This document shows positions 43,787 through 52,992 of a stretch of 64,000 nt of DNA, one piece after another. Each line of letters opens with the position of its first letter. The stretch's first letter is position 1. The notes under the pieces were generated by a model. That model did not search any database, was not told the DNA's origin, and saw nothing but the letters and a program-made list of their open reading frames with translations. Position numbers and translations under genes: made by a program. This stretch comes from an uncultured Opitutia bacterium (GTDB lineage: Bacteria; Verrucomicrobiota; Verrucomicrobiia; Opitutales; Opitutaceae), in the NCBI GenBank assembly GCA_937952235.1, contig CALFZM010000267.1, positions 1-64,000 on the forward strand, given 5' to 3'.

Positions 43787-45562
43787 ATGACTCCCTTTCG
43801 ACTCTCGCTTCTCCTGCTCGCCGCCGTCCCGCTGGCCGCGGCGGACGGTTTCAAGATCACGCCCGACCACGAAGTGCGCGCGGGCGTGGCGCAGGGAAAG
43901 CTGCTGCCGATGCCGGCGTGGGGCTCGAAGATTTATCCCGGGACGACGCGCGACTGGTGGGTGTACGTGCCGGCCAACTACCGGCCCGACGGCAGCGCGG
44001 CGCTCATGGTGTTCCAGGACGGGCACGACTACGTGAACCCGAAGGGGAACTGGCGGGTGCCGACGGTGTTCGACAACCTGATTGCCTCGGGCGCAATGCC
44101 GCCGACGGTGGCGGTGTTCGTGAACCCGGGTCACGATCCGGCCAGGGGCAGACCGGCGACACCGTGGCGCGTGAGCAACCGCTCCCTCGAGTACAACGCG
44201 CTCGGCGATCGGTACGCGCGGTTCCTGCTCGAGGAAATCCTGCCCGAGGTGGAGAAGCAGTTTCCGCTCTCGCGCGACCCCGCGCGGCGGGCCATCGGCG
44301 GCGCGAGCAGCGGAGCGATCGCGGCGTTCACCGCGGCGTGGGAGCGGCCGGAATCCTTCGGCAAGGTATTTTCCACGATCGGCAGCTACGTGAACCTGAT
44401 GGGTGGCCAGGCCTACCCGGCCCTGATCCGCAAGACGGAGCGCAAGCCGATCCGCGTCTACCTCGAGGACACCTCCGGCGACCTCGACAACCCTTACGGC
44501 AATTGGCCGATCGCGAATCAGCAGATGCACGCGGCGCTGCGCTACATGGGCTACGACGTGCGCTTCGATTACGCGGAAGGCTACGGGCACAACTCCCAGC
44601 ACGGCGGATCGCTTTTCCCGGCGGCAATGCGCTGGCTCTGGCGGACCGAAAAGCACGTGCCGACGATCGACACGAAGGGGGACCTGGGCGGCGACATGAC
44701 GCTGCACCGCCTGCTGATCGAAGGCGAGGACTGGGTGCCCGTGGCCGACGGCCTGGGCATGGCCGACGCACTCGCCAGCGATGCGGCGGGCAACTTCTTC
44801 TTCAGCGATATCCGCGGCAGCGCGCCGGGCGTGTACCGGATCGGGTTGGACGGAGTGAAGACGAAGCTCAGCGACGAAGCATTGAGCGGGATGAAGTTCG
44901 GCCCGGACGGCCGGCTCTACGGCTGCCAGGGCGCGAAGCGACGGCTCGTGGCGATCGACTTGAAGGCCCAGACGCTGGAGGTGCTCGCGACCGACGTGCA
45001 GCCCAACGATCTCGTGGTGACCGCGCGCGGCCAGCTGTATTTCACCCACACGGCGAGGAAGGAGGTCGCGCACGTCGACCTCGCGACCAAGCGCCTCAAG
45101 GCCGCGGACGGCGGGCTGGCCAACCCCAACGGCATCACGCTCTCCCCGGACGAAGGCACCCTGGCCGTGAGCGAGAGCCGCGGCGGCCACGTCTGGACCT
45201 ACCGGATCAATCCGGATGGTACGCTCGACGCCAGGGCGCCCTACATGGCGATGCGGCGGCCGATCGATCCGAAGGGGGAGTTCAAATTTAACGAACCACC
45301 GCCGTATCTCGCGGCCTCGGGCGGGGACGGGATGACGACGGATGCCCAGGGCCGCTTCTACGTGACCACGACCCTGGGCATCCAGGTCTTCGATCCGACG
45401 GGGCGATTGTGCGGGGTCGTGCGCAAGCCGGACGCGGGAAGAAACATCGTCAGTTGCGTGCTGAGCGGACCAGCGCGCGGCTACCTCTACGTGGCGAGCG
45501 GCGGGACCATCTACCGCCGCAAGGTGCAAGCGACGGGCGGCGCGCCGTCGACGAGGGGCTGA
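43787..45562 (+). CDS. Exported esterase fused to an SMP-30/gluconolactonase-like propeller
   Basis: A 591-residue protein. After a signal peptide (1-19) comes an esterase domain (about 25-290) with nucleophile elbow GGASSG near residue 171 and GYGHNSQHGGSLFP carrying the His. Residues about 310-585 form a six-bladed SMP-30/gluconolactonase/LRE-like domain (MADALASDAAGNFFFSD, NDLVVTARGQLYFTHT, NPNGITLSPDEGTLAVSES). A two-step action on sugar-linked esters and lactones is possible but inferred. It lies 132 bases after its shorter paralogue, as a tandem duplication with an added domain. Confidence 0.88.
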   Translation: MTPFRLSLLLLAAVPLAAADGFKITPDHEVRAGVAQGKLLPMPAWGSKIYPGTTRDWWVYVPANYRPDGSAALMVFQDGHDYVNPKGNWRVPTVFDNLIASGAMPPTVAVFVNPGHDPARGRPATPWRVSNRSLEYNALGDRYARFLLEEILPEVEKQFPLSRDPARRAIGGASSGAIAAFTAAWERPESFGKVFSTIGSYVNLMGGQAYPALIRKTERKPIRVYLEDTSGDLDNPYGNWPIANQQMHAALRYMGYDVRFDYAEGYGHNSQHGGSLFPAAMRWLWRTEKHVPTIDTKGDLGGDMTLHRLLIEGEDWVPVADGLGMADALASDAAGNFFFSDIRGSAPGVYRIGLDGVKTKLSDEALSGMKFGPDGRLYGCQGAKRRLVAIDLKAQTLEVLATDVQPNDLVVTARGQLYFTHTARKEVAHVDLATKRLKAADGGLANPNGITLSPDEGTLAVSESRGGHVWTYRINPDGTLDARAPYMAMRRPIDPKGEFKFNEPPPYLAASGGDGMTTDAQGRFYVTTTLGIQVFDPTGRLCGVVRKPDAGRNIVSCVLSGPARGYLYVASGGTIYRRKVQATGGAPSTRG

Positions 45563-45601
45563 GCGCGGCGCCCGCGATCCGGCGCAGAAGACCGGGCCCC
45601 G

Positions 45602-46993
45602 CTATTTCCGCGCGAAAAGCTCCGTCAGCAGCCGCGTCGCGGCCGTCGCCAGGATTTCGCCGCCGCCGGGCGCGAGGCGCGCGCTGTCGACTTCGTAGCT
45701 TCCTTCCGGATACGCCTTCTCGTTCGGGATGTAGCTGATCGAGCCGTTGGCTGACTGCTCGGCGACGAAGGTGTAGGCGAAGGACGAGTTCCGTTTGATG
45801 AAAAGTCCCATCTCCACGAACGAGTCGCCCGGATAGCCGACCAGCGCGAGGTCGCGGCCGAACGTGATCGCCTGCACCTCGGCCGGCCAAAGGCCGTCGG
45901 GGCCGTACTCCGCGATGTCCAGCGTGCGCCAGGCCTCGATCACCGCATTGAAGGGCGCGCCCTTTCCCCACCTGGCCACCGTTTCCCGGGCGGTCGCGAC
46001 CTCCGCGGCCGATGGCTGGTAGCGCACGGGCACGCGCACCGGCTGCGACTCCGCCTGCAGTTTCGATGCGTCGACCGGCTGCAAGGCATGATACGTCTTG
46101 AGCACGGCAGCCGCGAGCACCGTGCCGACGCGCGCGGCCTCGGCCTCGCCGCTCAGGCGGCGGCTCGTGCGGTAGATGTCCACGTGGTTGATGTTGCCCG
46201 ACATTCCATTGAGGAAGACGGTCAGCATGCCCGGTCCCTTCACCCGCGAGAGCGTTTCGGCCAGCGTGTGCGGGTAGTCGGCGGAGATCTTGTCTCCGCC
46301 GACGATCGCCACGTGCAGCGCGAAGTTCACGATCGTGACGAGCGGCCTGCCGTCCTTGCCCTCGGCGTAGATCACGCCCACCTCGGGATCGATCGGGCCC
46401 ATGCGGCGCACGGCGTCGGAGGGGCGTCCGCCCATCGTGACGCGGCCGTCGCGCAAGAGGTAGCGGCGGTTGAAACTGATCGTATCCTCGTGGCCGCGGC
46501 CGACGGAGAGCGTCGCCGGCTGCAGGTCCGCCTCGGCGAGCCGGACGCTCTCCGCGATCAGGCCCGGCAGTTTCTCGACGTACGCCGCGCTGATCGCGCG
46601 GGCGGCCTCGCCCTGGAGCGCGAAGAAGGGGGGATGCGTCTGCGGTCCGGCATGGCAATGCGTCGCCGCGATCATGACCCGTTCGGGCGCCACACCCGTG
46701 TTCGCCGCGATGAGGGCGCGGGCTTTCTCCATGATCGGCCGGTGGATGCTGATCAGATCGCAGGCGACGACCGCGGCCTTCACTCCGCCGGCCTCGAAGA
46801 CGACGGCCTTGGCGTGGACGTCGGAGGACACGCCGGTGGAGACGGTATTGCCGTACGAGTTGCCCATCACCGCCCCGACGGGAGGCGTGATGACGACCTT
46901 GGCGCGGCCGACCCGAAGGTCGGCGCCGGCAAGCGGGGTGAGCAGGACGAAGACGGCAGCGACGAGACCAGGGAGGCGACGCGAGCAGGGCAT
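45602..46993 (-). CDS. Exported neutral/alkaline ceramidase-like protein
   Basis: A 463-residue protein with a signal peptide (about 1-24). The mature N-terminus is of the neutral/alkaline non-lysosomal ceramidase type (DLRVGRAKVVITPPVGAVM). The zinc site segment ATHCHAGPQTHP lies near residue 112. Other family blocks are VVACDLISIHRP and FLNGMSGNINHVD. Similar verrucomicrobial proteins are of unproven substrate; hydrolysis of ceramide or another amide or sugar ester is possible. ATG 46993 is chosen, because longer versions place 45 unrelated residues before the signal peptide. It is convergent with the esterase-propeller gene and divergent from the SPFH genes. Confidence 0.87.
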   Translation of the reverse strand: MPCSRRLPGLVAAVFVLLTPLAGADLRVGRAKVVITPPVGAVMGNSYGNTVSTGVSSDVHAKAVVFEAGGVKAAVVACDLISIHRPIMEKARALIAANTGVAPERVMIAATHCHAGPQTHPPFFALQGEAARAISAAYVEKLPGLIAESVRLAEADLQPATLSVGRGHEDTISFNRRYLLRDGRVTMGGRPSDAVRRMGPIDPEVGVIYAEGKDGRPLVTIVNFALHVAIVGGDKISADYPHTLAETLSRVKGPGMLTVFLNGMSGNINHVDIYRTSRRLSGEAEAARVGTVLAAAVLKTYHALQPVDASKLQAESQPVRVPVRYQPSAAEVATARETVARWGKGAPFNAVIEAWRTLDIAEYGPDGLWPAEVQAITFGRDLALVGYPGDSFVEMGLFIKRNSSFAYTFVAEQSANGSISYIPNEKAYPEGSYEVDSARLAPGGGEILATAATRLLTELFARK

Positions 46994-47175
46994 GGGAAGA
47001 GGCAGAGGGTGGACGGATCGCCGCCATCGGCAGCCAACCCCGCTCCGGAGGCAATGCGTCAGTCGAGGCACTTTGGTGGTTCCGCCGCAAGCCGCTGCTG
47101 GAGAACTCGTGGCAGATTCCAATGCCACCGTATTCCTTTGCGTCGCTCATCGCTGTGCGCGAGAGAAACGTCGTC

Positions 47176-48006
47176 ATGAATCCCAAGAGCATCATCGGCC
47201 TCATCATCGGCGCCCTGGTGATCTTTGTCCTGGTTGTCGCCGGATCCGCCTCGACGTATGTCGTGGAGCCCGGCCACCGCGGGGTGGAGGTCGTCCTCGG
47301 GAAGGTCTCACCGGGCTACAAACCGGAGGGCTTCGGCCTCAAGATTCCGTTCGCCACGCGGATCATCCCGATGGTGATCCGCCAGCAGACGGCAAAGATG
47401 ACGGCGGACTGCTATTCCTCCGACCTCCAGCAGGTGAAGATCGCAGTGCGCGTGCTCTATCGCGTACCCGAGAGCTCGGTGGTGGCGGTGTATCGCGAAT
47501 ATGCCGGCGATGCCTTCGAGGCGCTCATCAAGCCCCGCGTCGCCGAGGCGCTCAACGAGATCACGGCCCGGCGCACGGCCGAGATGATCGTGCAGAAGCG
47601 CGAAGAGGTGAAGAGCCTGGCCCTGGAGAGCGCCCGTCGCAAGGTCGGCACGGTGCTCGTCCTGGAAGACGTCGTGCTCGAGGATATCAACCTCACCGAC
47701 GCGCTCGAGAATGCCATCGAGGCCAAGATGGTGCAGGAGCAGGAGGCCGCACGCGCCCGTTTCGCCCAGCAGCAGGCCCAGGTCGAGGCCAACACGGCCA
47801 TCATTCGCGCGAAAGGCGAAGCGGAGTCGATCCTGCTGCGCGGCGCCGCCCTGCGGGAGAATCCCAGCGTCCTCGAGTTGCAGATTGTGGAACGGTGGGA
47901 CGGCATCGCCCCGCTGGTGGTTGGTCCGGGGGTCAGCGGCTCAGGCATGGTCCTTCCGCTTGGAGACACGCCTGCGTCCGCGGCGGGAAAGGAGGGCGCC
48001 CGATGA
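47176..48006 (+). CDS. Prohibitin-like SPFH membrane protein (first)
   Basis: A 276-residue protein. One N-terminal membrane helix (about 7-27) is followed by an SPFH domain (VEPGHRGVEVVLGKVSPGYKPEGFGLKIPF, SSDLQQVKIAVRVLY). A long coiled-coil region (about 160-245) follows, containing KMVQEQEAARARF and RAKGEAESILLRGAAL. The pattern is that of prohibitins and HflC/HflK, which form ring oligomers that organise membrane domains and regulate the FtsH protease. The stop overlaps the start of its paralogue (ATGA), suggesting a hetero-oligomer. Confidence 0.9.
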   Translation: MNPKSIIGLIIGALVIFVLVVAGSASTYVVEPGHRGVEVVLGKVSPGYKPEGFGLKIPFATRIIPMVIRQQTAKMTADCYSSDLQQVKIAVRVLYRVPESSVVAVYREYAGDAFEALIKPRVAEALNEITARRTAEMIVQKREEVKSLALESARRKVGTVLVLEDVVLEDINLTDALENAIEAKMVQEQEAARARFAQQQAQVEANTAIIRAKGEAESILLRGAALRENPSVLELQIVERWDGIAPLVVGPGVSGSGMVLPLGDTPASAAGKEGAR

Positions 48007-48932
48007 ATCCACGTGCCTACGGCGGTCCCCACGACGGTGATGTGGATCCGCGCGCGCTCAAGCGCACCATCGGCGTCGCCCTGCTGCTTTTCGTCGGCGT
48101 CCTGCTCCTCTCCTCCGCGACGTACGTGGTGCAACCCGGTACGCGCGGCGTGGCGGTCACGCTCGGCACCGTGTCGCCCGATTTCAAGCCCGAGGGATTC
48201 GGGTTCAAGCAGCCGTTCCTCACGACGATCCACCCCATTTCCGTGCGGCAGCGGACCCGGCCGATGCCCGCCGAATGCTATTCCTCCGACCTGCAGCAGG
48301 TGAAGATGGAGGTGCACGTGCTGTACCGGATCCCGGAGTCGTCGGTGGTGAAAATCTTCCAGGAATACGCCGGCGAGCCGTTCGACAACCTCATCGCGCC
48401 CCGCGTGCAGGAGGCGTTGAAGGAAGTGGCCGCGACCCAGAGCGCCGAGCAGATCGTGAAACGGCGCGAGGAGATCAAGACCCGCGCACTGGAACTCGCC
48501 CGGCGCAAGATCGGCGCGGAATTCCTCATCGTGGCCGACCTCGTGATCTACAACCTCGCGCTGTCGTCCGAGCTCGAGACGGCCATCGAGATGAAGATGG
48601 TGCAGGAGCAGGAAGCGGAGAAGGCGAAGTTCACGCAGCTCAAGGCGCAGATCGAGGCGGACACGGCCATCATCCGAGCGAAGGGCGAGGCGGAGTCGAT
48701 CCAGGTCCGCGGTGCCGCCCTGCGGGCCTCGCCCGATTTCGTGAAGCTGCAGATCCTGCAGTCCTGGAACGGACGCTCGCCGCTGGTCGTAGGCGGAGGT
48801 GACGCCAACGTCATGTTGTCGCTCGACGAACTCAGCCGTCGCGCCGGAGCGGCGGCGTCGCCGGCCGGCCCCGCGCGCGCGCCGGCCGCCTCGCCGCCAC
48901 GACCAGTTCCCGGGACAGCGCGTCCGCGATGA
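48003..48932 (+). CDS. Prohibitin-like SPFH membrane protein (second)
   Basis: A 309-residue paralogue of the preceding gene. An N-terminal membrane helix (about 24-43) is followed by an SPFH domain (VQPGTRGVAVTLGTVSPDFKPEGFGF, SSDLQQVKMEVHVLY). The coiled-coil carries KMVQEQEAEKAKF and RAKGEAESIQVRGAAL. The C-terminal 40 residues are Ala/Pro-rich and absent from the first copy. ATGA overlaps on both sides couple it to the first SPFH protein and to the 64-residue membrane protein. The two probably co-assemble. Confidence 0.9.
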   Translation: MNPRAYGGPHDGDVDPRALKRTIGVALLLFVGVLLLSSATYVVQPGTRGVAVTLGTVSPDFKPEGFGFKQPFLTTIHPISVRQRTRPMPAECYSSDLQQVKMEVHVLYRIPESSVVKIFQEYAGEPFDNLIAPRVQEALKEVAATQSAEQIVKRREEIKTRALELARRKIGAEFLIVADLVIYNLALSSELETAIEMKMVQEQEAEKAKFTQLKAQIEADTAIIRAKGEAESIQVRGAALRASPDFVKLQILQSWNGRSPLVVGGGDANVMLSLDELSRRAGAAASPAGPARAPAASPPRPVPGTARPR

Positions 48933-49123
48933 ACCCGCGGCTGCGCGCCACGATCCAGCTGCTCGTGCTGGTCGGGTTCGTGGCGCTGCTCTTCCTCCTG
49001 TTTCCGCGCACGCTCGCGTTCGTCGAACTGGCCGCGCGCGAACTGCGCTACCTCTGGTGGCTGGTGCTGCTGGTCGCGCTGGCGGGCTGGCTCATCTGGG
49101 GCGCAGGGCGGAAGCGGAAGTGA
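48929..49123 (+). CDS. Small two-helix membrane protein, coupled to SPFH pair
   Basis: A 64-residue protein with two hydrophobic segments (about 8-26 and 42-58) and a basic tail (AGRKRK). It starts by ATGA overlap with the second SPFH gene. The third position of nearly every codon is G or C, as in neighbouring genes, so it looks coding. I do not recognise a family. The location suggests it associates with the SPFH complex; this is inference. Its stop is 12 bases from the convergent PQQ dehydrogenase stop. Confidence 0.7.
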   Translation: MNPRLRATIQLLVLVGFVALLFLLFPRTLAFVELAARELRYLWWLVLLVALAGWLIWGAGRKRK

Positions 49124-49135
49124 TCCTGGAGGCGA

Positions 49136-51322
49136 CTATTCCCCGGGCTTCGCTTTCAAAGCGAAGGCGACGTAGGCATCGCCCGCTCCCGATTTGCCGC
49201 CCACGCGGCCGCCGCCGGTCGCCGTGATCACGACGAACTGGCGACCGCCGACTTCGTAGGTCATCGGGGCGGCGGTGCCGGCAAACGGCAGCTTGGCCCA
49301 CCAGAGCTCCTTCCCCGTATCCGCGTCGAACGCACGCAGGCGCTCGTCCTCAGTGCCGGCGACAAACACGAGTCCGCCGGCCGTGACGGACGCTCCGCCG
49401 AGCGTCTGGGAACCGGTGAGCGGCACGCCCTGCCTGGTCAGTTCCTCGAGTTCGCCCAACGGCACGCGCCAGAGCGCCTTGCCGGTGCCGAGGTCGTAGC
49501 AGTTGAGCAGGCCCCACGGCGGCTTGATGCCCGGGTAGCCTTCGTGGTCCACGAGGAAGTGAAAGCCGTCGAACACGTATTTCGGCGCGTCCGCTCCCTG
49601 GCCGCGAGACGGCGGCTGGTTGCGCCGGTAGAGGTAATCGAGCAGGTCCTGTTTCTCCGCGGAGTTCAGGACCAGGTTGGGCGGCATTGCGCCGCGACCC
49701 TTCGCGATGAGCTCGAGCACGTCGGTTTCCGCCAGTCGCGCCTTCAGCCCGATCAGCGGCGGCGCGACGCCCACGCCGAGCCGCGTGGGCCCGTGACACG
49801 CCGCGCAGTGCTGCGCGTAGAGCTTTTCGCCGGCGGAGAGCGGGTGACGGGGATCGCGTTCTCGCTCGTTGTTCGCGATGACGGTGATCCGGGAAACCCA
49901 GCGGTTGGAGGTCACGTAGAGCCGGCCGGTGGGCACGTCGACCGCCGCGCCCGACCATTCGGCGCCGCCGCGCGAACCGATGAAGAGCGTCGCCTTGCCC
50001 TCGGTGAACGGCTCGAAGAAGCCGTAGTTCGATCGCGCGACCACCTTTTGCACGAAGTCGCGCGCCTCGGGCGTCCGGTCCGTGATCATGTCGGGATGAA
50101 ACTCGCTGCGCGAAAGCGGCTCGGGCAGCTCCGGATCGGGCTGGTAGGGCGCGGTGCGTTCGCCAGGCAGGCGCGAAACCGGCGCGCGGCGCATGCGCAC
50201 GGGGAAGACGGGCTTCCCAGTCATACGATCGAGCACGAACAGGTGGCCCGACTTGGCCATGCAGGTGACGACGTCGACGCGTCGGCCTTCCTTCTCGATC
50301 GTCACGAGGTTCGGCGGCGCGCAGACATCGAGGTCCCAGATGTCATGGCGGACATCCTGGAAATGCCACACCCGGCGGCCGGTGAGCACGTCGAGCGCGA
50401 GCACGCAGTTGCTGAAGAGGTTGTCGCCGAGCCGGCCGATGCCGACCATGTCGGGCCGCGGCGCGCCGAGCGCGATGTACGCGATGCCGCGCTGGTCGTC
50501 GAGGGACAGCCCGCTCCAGCCGTTCGCGCCGGCCTGCGGATCGTTCCAGGTGTCGGCGCCGAACTCCCTGCCGCGCGCGATGGAATGGAAGCGCCAAAGC
50601 TGCGCGCCGGTCCGCACGTCGTAACCGTAGATATCGCCGGTCACGCCCGTGACCACGAACACGTGACGATACACCACGCCCGCTGTGGTCGCACCGGTGG
50701 GCAGCGGCGTCCGGCCCGCCTCGCCGAAGCCCGGGGTTGGCCGGCCGGTCCTGGGATCGACGGCGTAGATCCACTCGCCGGAGCCAAACAGGATTCGCGC
50801 CGGGTGGTCCTCGGCGCCCGGCCAATAAACCAGCCCGCGCCGGGCTGGCAGGTCCTGCAGGCGGTTGCCGCTGCGTTCGAGCTGCACCCGCCACCGTTCC
50901 ACGCCGGTCGCGGCATCGAGCGCGACGATGGCCCGCCCGGGCGTCGGGCCGTAGACCAGGCCGTCGACCATGATCGGCGTGCACTGGATGTTGGCCGCGC
51001 CGTCTCCCGAGCGGTAGGTCCAAGCCACCTCCAGGTCCTTCACGTTGTCGCGGTTGATCTGCCGCAGACTGGAGTAGCGACGCGCACCATTCTCTCCCTG
51101 GGACCTCGTCCAGTGAGCGAACGGCGCCGGGTCAACTGCGACCGCGGGCGTGAGTTCCTCCGACCGGGCGGCGGGAATGATGCGGAACTCGGGCAGGGCG
51201 GCACGCGCGACCGGATCCTCGATGCCGCTTTCTGCGCCGGTCAAAAGCGCGGCGGTCAGGCCAAGCCAGACGAGTCGTGACGTGATGGCCGGGATTCTAC
51301 CCAGGCAGCGGGGAGGGATCAT
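49136..51322 (-). CDS. Exported PQQ-dependent dehydrogenase with embedded cytochrome c domain
   Basis: A 728-residue protein with an N-terminal membrane/signal segment. The eight-bladed PQQ propeller shows WTYRSGDGAANIQCTP near 101, LDAATGVERWR near 135, FQDVRHDIWDLDV near 321 and DADTGKELWW near the C-terminus. A c-type haem site CAACH at 506-510 lies in an inserted cytochrome domain (MPPNL near 545 can supply the axial Met) before the last blades. This resembles membrane glucose- or alcohol-type quinoprotein dehydrogenases, but with haem insertion. The substrate is unresolved. ATG 51322 is chosen to give the leader. Confidence 0.92.
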   Translation of the reverse strand: MIPPRCLGRIPAITSRLVWLGLTAALLTGAESGIEDPVARAALPEFRIIPAARSEELTPAVAVDPAPFAHWTRSQGENGARRYSSLRQINRDNVKDLEVAWTYRSGDGAANIQCTPIMVDGLVYGPTPGRAIVALDAATGVERWRVQLERSGNRLQDLPARRGLVYWPGAEDHPARILFGSGEWIYAVDPRTGRPTPGFGEAGRTPLPTGATTAGVVYRHVFVVTGVTGDIYGYDVRTGAQLWRFHSIARGREFGADTWNDPQAGANGWSGLSLDDQRGIAYIALGAPRPDMVGIGRLGDNLFSNCVLALDVLTGRRVWHFQDVRHDIWDLDVCAPPNLVTIEKEGRRVDVVTCMAKSGHLFVLDRMTGKPVFPVRMRRAPVSRLPGERTAPYQPDPELPEPLSRSEFHPDMITDRTPEARDFVQKVVARSNYGFFEPFTEGKATLFIGSRGGAEWSGAAVDVPTGRLYVTSNRWVSRITVIANNERERDPRHPLSAGEKLYAQHCAACHGPTRLGVGVAPPLIGLKARLAETDVLELIAKGRGAMPPNLVLNSAEKQDLLDYLYRRNQPPSRGQGADAPKYVFDGFHFLVDHEGYPGIKPPWGLLNCYDLGTGKALWRVPLGELEELTRQGVPLTGSQTLGGASVTAGGLVFVAGTEDERLRAFDADTGKELWWAKLPFAGTAAPMTYEVGGRQFVVITATGGGRVGGKSGAGDAYVAFALKAKPGE

Positions 51323-51468
51323 GCGGGAACAGGAGACGGGTTCAGCAAACAGCGCCGGCGGGACAGGTCGAGCTTCGCCGCCCCGGCCTGCCCCGCGACC
51401 GCGCTTGCCCCCGGCCGGCGGCATCGGCCAGCGTGGCGGCGGCTCACGTTTCCACCGTTACCCCAGCC

Positions 51469-52992
51469 ATGAATCTCGCGGACTTCGTCGCACTCTGGCA
51501 GGCCCGCCCGTTCCGGGCCTTTCGGCTGCGCACGGCCGACACCGTGTTGACGGTGGATTACCCGTTGGCTGCCGCATTGCTCGCCGACCAGTCGGCCGTC
51601 GCGATCGTAGCGGGCGAAGCGGTCAGGCAGGTCCCGCTCGCGGGCATCACGGGAGCGGAAGCCTACGGGCCGGCACTGGATCTGCCCGAGGCGATCGCGG
51701 CAGTCGGTCCGGATCGGGTTGGACGCGACGCCACCCTCCTGGCGGCCGTGCAGCGAGCCAGCGAACCGCCGGCGCCCCCTGCTCCGGCTGCCGACCCCGG
51801 GCGCGTGGCGTACACGTCGTCACGCGCGGCGGGCGGACGCCATGAGGTGCACGCCACCGTATTCGACCGCAAGGGTGCCGTGCTCTTCGAGACCGCGGGG
51901 ACCTCCTGGCGGGCGCACGGACATGACACCTTCGAGAATGGCACGGCGCTCTACCTGCACCACCTGGCGCATCCGACGGTCGAGCAACGCATCCTGATCT
52001 GGCCGCCGGAGCAGGGCTCGTTCGAGAGCTTCGCCGAGGCGACAGGACTGCCTCGACTCCGCCAGGATCTGGAAACCCGCGACCGCCGGCTCGCGCGCCG
52101 CCCCGCCAGTCCGGAGCAGCCGAAGCCGGCCTGGTTTCGCGCCACCCGGGTGTCGTATCCGGAAATTCCGGACAACGATCGGGCGCTGGCGCTCGGACGG
52201 GAACCGGACGAGTTCGAACGTTTCGAAACGCGGCTGACGCGGACAGTGCTGGCCGATGGAACCCGCGTCGTGCAGCCGTCGCTCATCGACCTGGCTGCGG
52301 AAGCCATCCTCTTCCACGTGGTTGGAACAGAGTGGACCGGCGGGGTGGAGCGCCGGGACGAGTCGTTCGTATTCCGCCTCCAGGACACGGGCCAAAGCGG
52401 TGCCGACCTATCCTTCACCGTCGATCCGCGCCGCCTCACGGCGGTGCTGCATGAAGGCGGACGGGCGTGGCCACTCGGATTTTTCCAACGGGCGCTGCAC
52501 AACTTCACCCTGCACCGGCAAGAGAGCCTGCTGCGTGCGGAGTTGGTGGCGGGCCCGGCTGCGCCGCGCCAGCCGGATCACAGCTGGTCGATTGCCTCAG
52601 GGTACCGGATCGAATTGTGGGGCGGTGACACCCGGCATCCGTTGCCGTTCCTGCAACCATTGATCCTGGATCCCGACGGGAATCCGAGCCTCGACCTGAG
52701 GGCTACGGCCTGGGGAGCGAGGGCCGAGCCGGATCCCGTTCGACCGCGCGTGCGGCTGCGCCTCGTCAGCCATGAGATGACGGACCGCCTGGCCGATGCG
52801 CGCCTCACGCTCGAAATCGATCTCCGCGCGCAGGTCGTGACGTGCGCCGGGTTCCAGGGCGCGACGTGCCTGGGCATGCTGCAGGCCGCGCTGCGCCATA
52901 TCCGCGGCGTCCGCTGGCTGCAGGAGGAACTGCCGAGCTGGCTGGCCAAGGGACGCGAGCTGCCGCCGCCCGTCGACGACGCGCCGCCCTGA
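51469..52992 (+). CDS. Conserved-looking protein of unknown function
   Basis: A 507-residue soluble protein. The N-terminus (LADFVALWQARPFRAFRLRTADTV) resembles an exported or phage-like small domain used at protein starts, and a Pro/Ala linker follows near residue 105. The remainder is rich in beta-strand-like segments (for example FENGTALYLHHLAH, WSIASGYRIELWGG). No catalytic motif is evident and no signal peptide is visible. I do not recognise a family. Its stop abuts the lnt stop. ATG 51469 is chosen over a frame extension to 51433. Confidence 0.7.
   Translation: MNLADFVALWQARPFRAFRLRTADTVLTVDYPLAAALLADQSAVAIVAGEAVRQVPLAGITGAEAYGPALDLPEAIAAVGPDRVGRDATLLAAVQRASEPPAPPAPAADPGRVAYTSSRAAGGRHEVHATVFDRKGAVLFETAGTSWRAHGHDTFENGTALYLHHLAHPTVEQRILIWPPEQGSFESFAEATGLPRLRQDLETRDRRLARRPASPEQPKPAWFRATRVSYPEIPDNDRALALGREPDEFERFETRLTRTVLADGTRVVQPSLIDLAAEAILFHVVGTEWTGGVERRDESFVFRLQDTGQSGADLSFTVDPRRLTAVLHEGGRAWPLGFFQRALHNFTLHRQESLLRAELVAGPAAPRQPDHSWSIASGYRIELWGGDTRHPLPFLQPLILDPDGNPSLDLRATAWGARAEPDPVRPRVRLRLVSHEMTDRLADARLTLEIDLRAQVVTCAGFQGATCLGMLQAALRHIRGVRWLQEELPSWLAKGRELPPPVDDAPP

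Noticed and set aside
42791..45529. A 900-codon open frame opposite the two esterases
   Set aside because: It mirrors the two esterase genes and has Arg/His-rich composition without domains. High GC content explains the absence of stops.
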